The position numbers and the translations under genes are program-made. This document shows positions 26,809 to 35,641 of a stretch of DNA of 64,000 nucleotides, in pieces (the first letter of the stretch is position 1; the number at the start of each line of letters is the position of its first letter). The DNA is from Parapedobacter lycopersici (GTDB taxonomy: Bacteria > Bacteroidota > Bacteroidia > Sphingobacteriales > Sphingobacteriaceae): assembly GCF_024643285.1 (NCBI RefSeq), contig NZ_JAMSLW010000004.1, positions 1 through 64,000 of the forward strand, given 5' to 3'. The notes beneath the pieces were generated by a model that worked only from the letters and a program-made list of their open reading frames with translations, ran no database searches and was not told where the DNA came from.

Positions 26809-29052
26809 TCAAAACCCAAGCCGGTCATCCAGCTGCTGATCGCTCGGTTCACCGTAAAACTGCTGATACTGGTTGCAGTCCAATTCACGCGTAAGCCCTC
26901 CTTCCGGCAATGGGAAATCTTCTTTGGAATAGTGAAGGGTCGTATCAGCGTATATTTTTTGCATATACAGTCCGAAAATCGGTAACGCCGCCTGTGCTCC
27001 CTGGCCTGCGGCCATGGAATGGAAACTGATGCCCCGGTCTTCCGCTCCTGTCCATACGCCGCTTACCAACTCGGGGGTAACCCCAATAAACCAGGCGTCC
27101 GAGTTATCGTTCGTTGTTCCGGTCTTTCCGCCCATAGGCGGAGTCAGGTTATACCGCCAGCGCAAACGCCCCCCCGATCCGCCATCTACCACACTCTTCA
27201 GCATATCTACCATAATATAAGCGCTTTCGCTGTTAAGCACCTTGGTTACCTTAGGTGCCTTTTCATAAATTGGCATCCCATTCTTATCTTCAATACGCAG
27301 AATGTAGATTGGCTCGATCCATACGCCGTGGTTTACAAAAGCCGAGTACGCACCCACCATATCATAAATCGATGCCTCATAGGCACCCAACGCAATGGAA
27401 GGGTATTCGGGTACTTCGGAGGTAATGCCCATCCGCTTGGTCAGGGTAGCAACCGCCCGGGCGCCAACTTCATTGATCATGTATGCCGTGGCAAAGTTCT
27501 GCGAGTTGGCCAGCGCCCTGCGCAGGGTGATGGGACTTCCCACCGATTCGCCCCGCGGCGACCACGCATTGGCGCCGCTTCCGATGGTCAACGGAACGTT
27601 AGGTACCTGAAAACACGGTGAAAAGCCGTTATCTATAGCTACTGCATACGTAAATGGCTTTGCCGTTGAACCAACCTGCCGGGTTCCCATCTTTACCTGG
27701 TCGTACTTATAATGTTCAAAGCTGATACCGCCCACCCAGGCACGCACATAACCCGTATGGGGTTCCATGGACATGATGGAATTACGCAGGATTAATTTAT
27801 TGTACCGAATGGAATCCATCGGCGTCATTACCGTATCCCGGTCTCCCTGCCACGTAAAGACAGTCATCGGTACCGGGGTGTTAAAGTCCTTTTCTATTTC
27901 CGCCGCCGATTTACCAGCCTGTTTCAACATACGGTATCGATCAGACCGTTTCATTCCGGTTTCCAGCAGCGACGCTTTGTCGCCGCGGAACGGATCAACA
28001 TTACGCCATTGGCGGTCAAAATCCGTCTGCAGTTCGGTCATCCATTCTTTTTGCGCTTCCTCTGCGTAACGCTGCATTTTCGAATTGATTGTCGTATAAA
28101 TCTTCAGCCCGTCGCGATCAAGGTCATATGGTGTACCGTCGGCCTTCGTGATAGACAATTTATTAAATTCCTGTTGAATATCCCGCTTCAGCACCGCCCG
28201 GAAGTAGGGTGCCGGACCATCACCATAATTCGAAATCCGCATATCCAGTACCAAGGGCTCCTTTTGCAGGCGCTGCGACTCTTCACGGGTAATAAATCCT
28301 TCCCGGCGCATGTTTTCAATGACGACATTGCGCCGCCTGATCGCATTCTGCGGATACCGTACCGGAGAGTATATGCCGGGTCCCTTAAGCATCCCTACTA
28401 AAACAGCCGCCTGGGTAACATTGAGTTTATCGGGTGTGGTATTGAAGTATGTCCGCGCAGCCGATTTAATACCAAACGTGTTATAGGCACCAAAATCGAC
28501 CGTATTGAAATACATGGTGATAATTTCTTCCTTGGTATAATTGCGCTCCAGGCGTACAGCTGTAATCCATTCCTGAAATTTCTGGATCACCCGTTTCACC
28601 GTATTCCGGGCGCGTCCTTCGGAAAACAGGTTCAGCGCCAGCTGCTGGGTGATGGTACTAGCGCCCTGCCGCTTCCCGACGAGGTTATAAAAGATAATAC
28701 TGAATGTACGCCGGTAGTCAATGCCCGAATGGCGGTAAAAACGTTTGTCTTCCGTCGCAATGAGTGCCTGCACTAGGTTGGGTGACAGCTCATTATACCG
28801 TACGTTGGATCGGTTCTGGACAAAATAAGTACCCAGTACCGCAGCGTCTTCGGAAATAACCTCCGAAGCCAGGTTACTTTTCGGATTTTCCAGATCACGG
28901 AACGTCGGTAATTGGCCAAACAGTCCCAAACCCACACTGAAGATAAATAAGAACCCGAGCAGAATAACCCCAATCAATAATTTCCAGAAATTGCGGGTGT
29001 AACGACTGATGTCTTCCTTGGTTAATGTATTTTTCTTTGCCTGTTGCTTCAT
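26809..29052 (-). CDS. Class A penicillin-binding protein (PBP1A-type transglycosylase/transpeptidase)
   Basis: The 747-residue bifunctional peptidoglycan synthase has a short cytoplasmic start and one membrane anchor (LLIGVILLGFLFIFSVGLGL). The GT51 glycosyltransferase shows ATEDKRFYRHSGID and GASTITQQLALNLF. The transpeptidase shows SxxK as STAKPF, SxN as SQN and KTG as KTGTTND. Both active sites appear complete. It polymerises and cross-links peptidoglycan on the outer face of the inner membrane. It follows the PorW-like gene by 64 bases. Confidence 0.95.
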   Translation of the reverse strand: MKQQAKKNTLTKEDISRYTRNFWKLLIGVILLGFLFIFSVGLGLFGQLPTFRDLENPKSNLASEVISEDAAVLGTYFVQNRSNVRYNELSPNLVQALIATEDKRFYRHSGIDYRRTFSIIFYNLVGKRQGASTITQQLALNLFSEGRARNTVKRVIQKFQEWITAVRLERNYTKEEIITMYFNTVDFGAYNTFGIKSAARTYFNTTPDKLNVTQAAVLVGMLKGPGIYSPVRYPQNAIRRRNVVIENMRREGFITREESQRLQKEPLVLDMRISNYGDGPAPYFRAVLKRDIQQEFNKLSITKADGTPYDLDRDGLKIYTTINSKMQRYAEEAQKEWMTELQTDFDRQWRNVDPFRGDKASLLETGMKRSDRYRMLKQAGKSAAEIEKDFNTPVPMTVFTWQGDRDTVMTPMDSIRYNKLILRNSIMSMEPHTGYVRAWVGGISFEHYKYDQVKMGTRQVGSTAKPFTYAVAIDNGFSPCFQVPNVPLTIGSGANAWSPRGESVGSPITLRRALANSQNFATAYMINEVGARAVATLTKRMGITSEVPEYPSIALGAYEASIYDMVGAYSAFVNHGVWIEPIYILRIEDKNGMPIYEKAPKVTKVLNSESAYIMVDMLKSVVDGGSGGRLRWRYNLTPPMGGKTGTTNDNSDAWFIGVTPELVSGVWTGAEDRGISFHSMAAGQGAQAALPIFGLYMQKIYADTTLHYSKEDFPLPEGGLTRELDCNQYQQFYGEPSDQQLDDRLGF

Positions 29053-29116
29053 TCTAAATGATTAATAATCCTCGGATGCAGGGTACCGGCCCACATCCAT
29101 TACGCACTTTCCGTTT

Positions 29117-31933
29117 CTATTCCTGTTCGTGATAGCTGGTATAGTAATCGTCTATTTTGTCAAAATCAGATAACGTGCCAAAATTATCTTCCGTAATCAA
29201 AAAGGTATTATATAGCGTCGCCGGTATTTTCATGATGTCGGGAAGCAATGGCATAATCCGTACTTCGTAGGTCTTTGCGTCCTCATAATTCAGAAACGGC
29301 CCAACATAAACGAGCTGATTTTCGTCATTCACCGGCTTAAGCTGGTGCATAATATTCCGGCCGGTATACCGGGTGCGGTTGAACTGTCCGATACCATAGC
29401 GTGATGGTGCCAGGTTTACCCGCTCATTCATGACATTAATAACGAAATAATAAACTGCTGAATCAGGCAATAACTCCAAATTGCGATACGCGTTTTCCCC
29501 ATCGTCAGTAAACTGGGCTTCCCTGGCGAGCTGCTGACGGGTAAGCGTACCCCCATTAGCCAGGGATATCCGTTCGCCGATTCCGGTTTGGCCTGCGGTC
29601 GATACCGCCAGGCTTCGTCGCGGGACCGGCCGCTCCGGCCCATGGTTAATAATCAGCTGGGGCCAGGGTGTGATGGTGGGCTCATCGATAAAGCGCATCC
29701 GGTTTTCATCGATGCCCTGTAATGCATGCCTTCTGCCGGCTAATGCTGCACTGTTTTCAGCGATGTAAGCTAAATGCTGATGAACAAGGGGGCTGATCAG
29801 GCTGTCGTCGGGAAATACATCAACCAATTCCCTGAACGCATTTTCAAGTGTATCAATTCCCGATGTCCTGCCCAACGCGAGTGCGCGCAAATAGGCCAGC
29901 TGCACCAAGGTGGGCTGTGGTTCCTGCACCTGTCCGGAGATGCTGTCTACCAGCTGGATAACTTCCTGAAATTGCTGATGGGTATAAGCTGCATATGCTT
30001 CTTCGTATTCCTGGTCAAGCAACTGCTTTTGCGATTGAAGTTTAGCAAGATACATCGGATCAAGAAGAATTCGACTGTACAGGGCATCCGGAAACTGGGT
30101 CAATAATTTCTCCTTGTATGCTGCGGCACGGGCCTGGTCGACACCGTTGTACAACAGGTAGAGGTTATAGTAGATCAGGGCTGCATCCTTCGTCTCCGGA
30201 TATCGGTTCAACAGGTCTTCATATGTGTCAATTGCACCCTTATTATCCAGCAGTTCGTCCCGGTACAATTCGCCTACACGAAGCAGGGCGGTATGTATTT
30301 GATTATTGGCTGCCGCCTGCTTTGATTCTGTATCCGGTAGTTCGTTCAGGTAACTGTCCCGGAATTGCTGTACCCAGGCCGCACTGTCCACAACCACGGA
30401 ATCAACTGCCGATCCGGCCGCTGCCAAATCCCCCGTTTCCCGATTGTCAGTTATCCCCCCGGCCGTCATATCGCTGAACCGCCAGTTATCCTGTAATGGC
30501 CGGTTACCCCACCGGCGCTTAAACTCGGTCGTGCCCATGCCCATGGCATCCGGATTATTGAAGTAAAACCGATTATCGGTATATGTGGTAGCCGGACTGA
30601 ACAACGTTTCTTCAAACGGTGAACGGACTGTGTTCTGTCGTTGTTTTTCATTTTTAGCCTGGCGCCCGTCTTGGATTTCAACATACCGGGCGATGGCCAG
30701 GCTGTCCAGCTGTGCGTGACGCTGTGCCTCCGGAAGCCCGGCGAGAACAAACAGGCTATCCTGATGGCTTACCACCTCCAGCTGTGTAATCAACTCATCA
30801 AGATTCGCGACTTTACGCTGCACCGGACCGGCATCGGGGAAATCCATCGGAAGGTACATGCCCACGCTATCGTAATATAATTTCGCTGTTGGGTATTGCG
30901 CCTGGTCAAAATAATGGTCGGCCAGCCGCAGGTACGTACGCGTCGTCTGGTACCGGTTATCACCCTGCTGCCGCAACGCCTGTTCATAATTTACCAGCGC
31001 CGTCGTCCAGTCACCGTCAGCAGAATACATTTCAGCAATCTGATAGTAGATCTGGTCCCTGTATTCTTTATTTTTCCCATCACGGAGCATGCGTTGCAGT
31101 AGCCTGATCCGATCTCCGGTTGTGGTATCTACCGTTCCCGGCAGGAAAATACGGTTAAGCCCCGCGTGAAATGCCATCTCATAGGAGGCATTGCTATTCA
31201 CAACCCGGCTATAATGCGGGTAAGCTTCCTCCGGCCGTCCCTGGCTTTCGAGCAGCTGGCCAAGTAGAAAATGCCAGCGTAACCGAGTGGACTTATCCTT
31301 CGTGTGCTCAAGGGCCTGCAGCAACATGGTAATCGCCGACGCTTCATCCTGGACAAGTAAATAATATTTTGCCTGCGTAGCAAAGGCCAATCCCATGGAA
31401 TTCGGATCCGATTCCAATGCCGTAAACACGGTATCCAATACATTACCGCTTTCCGTAAGGTTGCCAAGTTGCATCAGTGCGCGTGCCTTCCACACCAACG
31501 CCGCCTGCCGGTATTCCGGCATGTCGGCAAATGTGCCGGCAGTGTAACTGAAATACTCCGCCGCATTGTAATAATTCCCCTTGAGGTAATTTGCCTGGCC
31601 GGTAAGCAGGTATGCTTCGCTGATGTACTTGCTTTTGCTTTTTTTATTGATGATAGTGAGTGCCTTACCAATAACCGAATCCATCAACGGGCTATTGGAT
31701 GCTGCGGTAATGTCAGTGGGTTCAATGAAAACCGGCAACCGCTGTTCGTAATTTTCTACGTAGCCAGCGGTATTGTCGTACATCACATCGTGAATGATTT
31801 TACGGCCATGGTATACGATGTTGTACCTTGCCGTAAGGTTCTCCATCATATCGTATTGGGGTTCCCGTTTTCCTGCACATCCCATGCACGACCAAACCGC
31901 AACAATCGCCACAGCCACCCGTTTATACGACAT
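29117..31933 (-). CDS. porW: PorW/SprE-like TPR lipoprotein of the type IX secretion system
   Basis: About 938 residues. A lipoprotein signal (MSYKRVAVAIVAVWSCMGC, Cys19) precedes many TPR-type helical repeats (for example YKGNYYNAAEYFSY-like and TALVNYEQALRQQGDNRYQ). The C-terminal region 'PSRYGIGQFNRTRY..' resembles PorW/SprE. In Flavobacterium and Porphyromonas this lipoprotein is needed for type IX secretion. The ATG at 31933 is chosen because an in-frame TTG at 31954 falls inside the promoter -7 box. Confidence 0.72.
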   Translation of the reverse strand: MSYKRVAVAIVAVWSCMGCAGKREPQYDMMENLTARYNIVYHGRKIIHDVMYDNTAGYVENYEQRLPVFIEPTDITAASNSPLMDSVIGKALTIINKKSKSKYISEAYLLTGQANYLKGNYYNAAEYFSYTAGTFADMPEYRQAALVWKARALMQLGNLTESGNVLDTVFTALESDPNSMGLAFATQAKYYLLVQDEASAITMLLQALEHTKDKSTRLRWHFLLGQLLESQGRPEEAYPHYSRVVNSNASYEMAFHAGLNRIFLPGTVDTTTGDRIRLLQRMLRDGKNKEYRDQIYYQIAEMYSADGDWTTALVNYEQALRQQGDNRYQTTRTYLRLADHYFDQAQYPTAKLYYDSVGMYLPMDFPDAGPVQRKVANLDELITQLEVVSHQDSLFVLAGLPEAQRHAQLDSLAIARYVEIQDGRQAKNEKQRQNTVRSPFEETLFSPATTYTDNRFYFNNPDAMGMGTTEFKRRWGNRPLQDNWRFSDMTAGGITDNRETGDLAAAGSAVDSVVVDSAAWVQQFRDSYLNELPDTESKQAAANNQIHTALLRVGELYRDELLDNKGAIDTYEDLLNRYPETKDAALIYYNLYLLYNGVDQARAAAYKEKLLTQFPDALYSRILLDPMYLAKLQSQKQLLDQEYEEAYAAYTHQQFQEVIQLVDSISGQVQEPQPTLVQLAYLRALALGRTSGIDTLENAFRELVDVFPDDSLISPLVHQHLAYIAENSAALAGRRHALQGIDENRMRFIDEPTITPWPQLIINHGPERPVPRRSLAVSTAGQTGIGERISLANGGTLTRQQLAREAQFTDDGENAYRNLELLPDSAVYYFVINVMNERVNLAPSRYGIGQFNRTRYTGRNIMHQLKPVNDENQLVYVGPFLNYEDAKTYEVRIMPLLPDIMKIPATLYNTFLITEDNFGTLSDFDKIDDYYTSYHEQE

Positions 31934-31950
31934 GGAGAAAATATAATCTT

Positions 31951-31980
31951 TCAATATAACGTTCTTAATTTCATCACAAA
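31951..31980 (-). promoter_or_regulatory. Promoter of the porW-PBP operon
   Basis: The minus strand reads TTTG (31977-31980), 18 bases, then TATATTGA (31951-31958), a 7/8 match. It places transcript start close to the ATG at 31933. Confidence 0.5.
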
Positions 31981-32099
31981 TTCATACCGACGAAGCTTAT
32001 CGCCACAATATAGCGATAATGGCACATGTTATCAATTACCGCATTAAAACTCACGGAGATTTAACAAAACTTAACCATTTTCGTCACATATAAAATGAA

Positions 32100-32107
32100 T
32101 ATCTTTG
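32100..32107 (+). promoter_or_regulatory. -7 promoter element of the M23 peptidase operon
   Basis: TATCTTTG is a full match to TAnnTTTG, 40 bases before the preferred TTG start at 32147. The -33 region (TTTTCG near 32078) is weak. Confidence 0.55.
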
Positions 32108-32146
32108 CAGGGATACGCATGCAAAAATATCATTTATTTTATCAAG

Positions 32147-33028
32147 TTGGCTAAACACCGCAACAAACTCTCCCAGGCACTCCATCAGCGCTATAAGCTT
32201 GTCGTACTCCACGAAGAGACCTTCGAGGAAAAAGCGTCGTTCAGTGGCAAACTCTGGTATTGGATAACGGGACTGTTGTCGGCAACCGCCGTACTGGTCA
32301 TCCTCACCATTATTCTCATCCGCTCCACTTCCTTACGGGAATACGTGATCGGGTCTTCACTGAGCGGATACGAACGCAGCCAGTTAATGGATGCCTATTC
32401 CCGTATCGATTCGCTGGAACAGATCGCGCTTGCCAACGATTTGTATTTGGATAACCTGCAGGCTGTCATCAGCGGCCGTGTCGGTGAAACGGTTGAACGT
32501 CCAGATCAGGAACCAGGTACCGGGAATGAACCGGCAGAAATCCCCGAGTCCAAAAGCGTACCGCCGTCGGAAGACGAGCTGGCGCTACGTGAGTTGATCG
32601 AATCCGGCGCACCGTATGATCTGCCAGAGCATTCGGGGCCCGCCCGCTCCGGTATCTCATCCTATACTTTTTACAGCCCCATTAAAGGGATCATCAGTTC
32701 CAGCTTCAGTGCCGGGGAACAGCATTATGCGGTCGATATCGCCGTTAAGATGAACGAACCGGTACGGGCGACCCTGAGCGGCCATGTGGTCTTCGCATCG
32801 TACACACCCGAAACCGGATACGTCGCCATTGTACAGCATGGTAACAACCTGCTTTCGCTCTACAAGCATTGTGCATCAATTATAAAAAAAGTTGGTAGTT
32901 TTGTCCGTGGAGGAGAAGTAATCGCCTTTGCAGGCGATACAGGCGAGTTAACTACCGGACCGCACCTCCATTTCGAATTGTGGTACAATGGTAATCCGGT
33001 AAATCCTACTGATTATATCGCTTTTTGA
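32147..33028 (+). CDS. Membrane-anchored M23 (LytM) family peptidase
   Basis: About 293 residues. A basic cytoplasmic lead (AKHRNKLSQALHQRYKLVVL) is followed by one membrane helix (WITGLLSATAVLVILTIILI), a coiled linker and a C-terminal LytM domain. The domain shows the zinc motif HxxxD as HYAVD and the HxH as HLHFE in TTGPHLHFELWYNG. Such proteins cut peptidoglycan cross-links or act with bactofilin in shaping the wall. The TTG at 32147 is preferred, since an in-frame TTG at 32105 lies inside the promoter -7 box. Confidence 0.85.
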   Translation: MAKHRNKLSQALHQRYKLVVLHEETFEEKASFSGKLWYWITGLLSATAVLVILTIILIRSTSLREYVIGSSLSGYERSQLMDAYSRIDSLEQIALANDLYLDNLQAVISGRVGETVERPDQEPGTGNEPAEIPESKSVPPSEDELALRELIESGAPYDLPEHSGPARSGISSYTFYSPIKGIISSSFSAGEQHYAVDIAVKMNEPVRATLSGHVVFASYTPETGYVAIVQHGNNLLSLYKHCASIIKKVGSFVRGGEVIAFAGDTGELTTGPHLHFELWYNGNPVNPTDYIAF

Positions 33029-33059
33029 AACCCAACTATGTCACCTAAATATCATCAAC

Positions 33060-33488
33060 ATGTTCGTGAACAAAAAGAACGAAAAAAACCAGGACCAGCA
33101 ACGAAGCTTTAACCTCATCGCCACGGGGACGGATATTAACGGAAATATCATGACATCCGGCGACCTGCGCATTGATGGGAGGATAGCAGGAGATGTTTCG
33201 TGTACCGCCAAATTAATTATCGGGGAAAACGGCATTGTCGTCGGCAACATCCATTGCAAATCCGGAGAAGTGTCAGGCACGGTCGAAGGGCGTATTATCG
33301 CGATTGAAAACCTGCAACTGAACCAAACGGCAACGATAAAGGGCGATATTGAATCCGTGCACTTCATTGTCGAAAGCGGCGCCACGATTACCGGACATTG
33401 CTCCACAAATAAAAGTCTGGAATCGACCAACCGCCTGCCTGAAGTGAAGTTGATTGACTATGAGAAAGCCGAAGCCATCGCTGAATGA
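33060..33488 (+). CDS. Bactofilin (polymer-forming cytoskeletal protein)
   Basis: The 142-residue protein is a right-handed beta-helix bactofilin (DUF583). It has repeated hydrophobic/glycine turns such as GTDINGNIMTSGDLRIDGRI and IIGENGIVVGNI, flanked by polar tails. Bactofilins form membrane-associated filaments that scaffold wall enzymes. The 31-base gap after an M23 peptidase gene is the arrangement known from other bacteria, where the pair controls cell shape. Confidence 0.92.
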   Translation: MFVNKKNEKNQDQQRSFNLIATGTDINGNIMTSGDLRIDGRIAGDVSCTAKLIIGENGIVVGNIHCKSGEVSGTVEGRIIAIENLQLNQTATIKGDIESVHFIVESGATITGHCSTNKSLESTNRLPEVKLIDYEKAEAIAE

Positions 33489-33687
33489 TTCCCTGCGCAA
33501 ATACGCTTATTTTAGCGGTGTAGGCTTCCAGATGTTGGCCATCATTGGTTTATTCACCTACATCGGGTACCGTATTGACAGCGCAAAGGACAATGAAAAT
33601 AATGTGTGGACCGCCATCTTTGCACTTGTCGGGGTGTGTATCAGTATATATACCGTAATCCGCGCGGTAACGCGGAAAAACAACTAA
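33460..33687 (+). CDS. AtpZ/AtpI-like small membrane protein
   Basis: A protein of about 75 residues with two membrane helices, the first containing GVGFQMLAIIGLFTYIGYRID. This matches the AtpZ family (putative F0F1 ATPase accessory, Mg2+ transport). Its ATG lies inside the bactofilin gene in another frame, overlapping by 29 bases. In related genomes this gene usually leads into the atp operon, but here the next gene is on the opposite strand, so it is an orphan. Confidence 0.75.
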   Translation: MRKPKPSLNDSLRKYAYFSGVGFQMLAIIGLFTYIGYRIDSAKDNENNVWTAIFALVGVCISIYTVIRAVTRKNN

Positions 33688-33694
33688 TACAGAC

Positions 33695-34663
33695 TTACCC
33701 GCCGCGCTGTGCCGGGCCTAAGGAGAACCGTCTCGAAATTGTGAACCCCCATCGGAACTGGCCTTTGCGCCACGATGTGGTCGTTTTGGGAATGTATTGC
33801 ATTTCCTGTATTGCCGTGGCATTGGTAAAATTCAAATTAAATACATGACCCCCGGTTTCAATTTCTAATCCGATACCCAATGGATTGTATAACGTGGTGA
33901 TGGCATCCGCATACCTTTCTTTGCTCGCCGCCGACCGAAAAGGTAGGAAATAATCCATCACCAACGCCATACGCCTGCTTACCTTCAGCCTTCCTCCTAT
34001 CCCCAGGGCAAACAGATTATTTTCTCCGTCGTAATCGGCGGTGGTGTTTCTCCGGATGTATGTAGGATGCAATGCCAGTGACAGACCGGCACCGAATTTC
34101 CGGGCGATAATCAGCTGAACTACCGTATTAAGGCGGTCTGAAAACCCGTTATATGAAGTAGCTTCGCCAATGTTCTGGTCGGCCTTTACCCCGGGTATGG
34201 TCAGGCTGGCGTACGCAGTCATGGAAACGGGTATGCGCCCGTCAACGGTCTGTCGCAGCAGGCGGTATTTCACATTTGCTTCATACAGCTGTGATACCCG
34301 GGTAGCGCCTTTGGCACGTGCAATTCCAACATTCAGGTCATCCGTTATGCCATATTCGAATCCGATTTTAATATCGGTGGAGTTGTCGAGGCCAAAAAAA
34401 TTTGTTGCTCCGCCATTGGCTCCGGCAATATCGCCGAAACGGTGGTCCACTTTAAAATCAAGCTCATGCCGGTGGATGGTCTCAACAGACTGGCTGTTAA
34501 TGATGCGTGTTGTCTTGAACGTGGCGTCTACCACCTCATGCATCCGGTTGGTGTCGTTGCCAAGGGTGCTGTCCAGATTGATCTGCGCCGTCAGGGGCGT
34601 GGTCGCCGATGAAGCGATCATCAGCAAAAAAATACCGCGCGCAATGATTCGTGATGTATACAT
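33695..34663 (-). CDS. DUF5777-family outer-membrane beta-barrel protein
   Basis: The 322-residue protein has a signal peptide ending near LTAQI, then alternating beta strands typical of a small outer-membrane barrel. The DUF5777 landmarks are ETIHRHELDFKVDHRFGD and IKIGFEYGITDDLNVGIARA. The function of the family is unknown. It is the last gene of a four-gene operon with YceI, a monoheme cytochrome and a secreted-repeat lipoprotein, which hints at a redox or lipid-linked role in the envelope. Confidence 0.82.
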   Translation of the reverse strand: MYTSRIIARGIFLLMIASSATTPLTAQINLDSTLGNDTNRMHEVVDATFKTTRIINSQSVETIHRHELDFKVDHRFGDIAGANGGATNFFGLDNSTDIKIGFEYGITDDLNVGIARAKGATRVSQLYEANVKYRLLRQTVDGRIPVSMTAYASLTIPGVKADQNIGEATSYNGFSDRLNTVVQLIIARKFGAGLSLALHPTYIRRNTTADYDGENNLFALGIGGRLKVSRRMALVMDYFLPFRSAASKERYADAITTLYNPLGIGLEIETGGHVFNLNFTNATAIQEMQYIPKTTTSWRKGQFRWGFTISRRFSLGPAQRGG

Positions 34664-34674
34664 AAAAAAATAGA

Positions 34675-35217
34675 TTACTGTATGCGATAGGTTGCGGAAA
34701 CATCCACGTCTACCACTTCTGCGATGTTCTTAATGACTAACCGGGGAATCTCGATGCCGTGATCGGCTACTTTCACCTTAAATTGGGCAGCTGCGGTTAT
34801 CAAAGCACCTTTTACCGTCACGACGGCCTCGGTGGTGTAAAATTTTCTGACGCCATGTATTTCGAGATTTCCCGATACCGTTACCGGATAGGCTCCGTCA
34901 CTGTTCCAGTCGACATGGCCGCTTATTTTTCCGCCAAACGTAGCATACGGAAATTTATCACTCGCCAAATAAGTTTCATTAAAGTGTTCCCGCATGAGCT
35001 TCTTCCGAAATTCAAATGAGCTGATCGGCACGCGGAATGCGATTTCGTAACTTACCGTATCAAGGACCGAAGCAGCCTGTTGTGTTACCGCTGAAATATT
35101 CTCCAACGGTGCTTCCGAAAAGAACGACACGCGACTTTCCCGGTCAATCAACAAGGCCTGTGCTTCCGCTTCAGCGCACAGCACCACGACAAAAAAAACG
35201 GTAAGGCACCGGATCAT
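34675..35217 (-). CDS. YceI-family periplasmic protein
   Basis: The 180-residue protein has a signal peptide (MIRCLTVFFVVVLCAEAEAQ). A YceI lipocalin-like barrel follows, which typically binds isoprenoid chains such as quinones (FPYATFGGKISGHVDWNSDG; GNLEIHGVRKFYT). The start overlaps the stop of the cytochrome gene by 4 bases, and the DUF5777 gene follows after 11 bases, so they are one operon. Confidence 0.88.
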   Translation of the reverse strand: MIRCLTVFFVVVLCAEAEAQALLIDRESRVSFFSEAPLENISAVTQQAASVLDTVSYEIAFRVPISSFEFRKKLMREHFNETYLASDKFPYATFGGKISGHVDWNSDGAYPVTVSGNLEIHGVRKFYTTEAVVTVKGALITAAAQFKVKVADHGIEIPRLVIKNIAEVVDVDVSATYRIQ

Positions 35218-35576
35218 TGCGGCGCCCCCTTTTCAATCCACGCCTTGAGCAAGTCCAGTTCACGATTTGTGAGGCTTCCGTTTTTGGGCATAATCCGCCG
35301 CACTACTACCACATCGTTAATACGTGCCAGATTGGCTGATACGGAATTGTAGCCCGAAAATGTCCATAATGATGTCCCTTCCCCGTTTCCGGTATGGCAA
35401 CTGCTGCATTTCGATTGCAGGAGTGAACCTACAAAGTTGTCATATGTTACGTTTTCCGCCGTTACACTGCCGCCCCCCGGCGGTTCGGGTGCGGGGCTAT
35501 CACTGTCCTTACTACATCCCAAAAGACCAAGCATCATCAACCATAGCCATGATGTCTTCCATAACTGCTGTTTCAT
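35214..35576 (-). CDS. Small c-type cytochrome lipoprotein
   Basis: The 120-residue protein has a lipoprotein signal (MKQQLWKTSWLWLMMLGLLGC) and a single haem c site CSSCH in LLQSKCSSCHTGNGEG. A late MPKNG methionine may be the axial ligand. The ATG at 35576 is chosen because it begins the signal; the frame runs further upstream without a signal-like start. It overlaps YceI by 4 bases. It likely transfers electrons in the periplasm. Confidence 0.85.
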   Translation of the reverse strand: MKQQLWKTSWLWLMMLGLLGCSKDSDSPAPEPPGGGSVTAENVTYDNFVGSLLQSKCSSCHTGNGEGTSLWTFSGYNSVSANLARINDVVVVRRIMPKNGSLTNRELDLLKAWIEKGAPQ

Positions 35577-35641
35577 AAGTAAATTGTTTGTGTCCTTATT
35601 AAATGCTGCTGTAATCCCTGATATGCCGTTATCACACAAGG

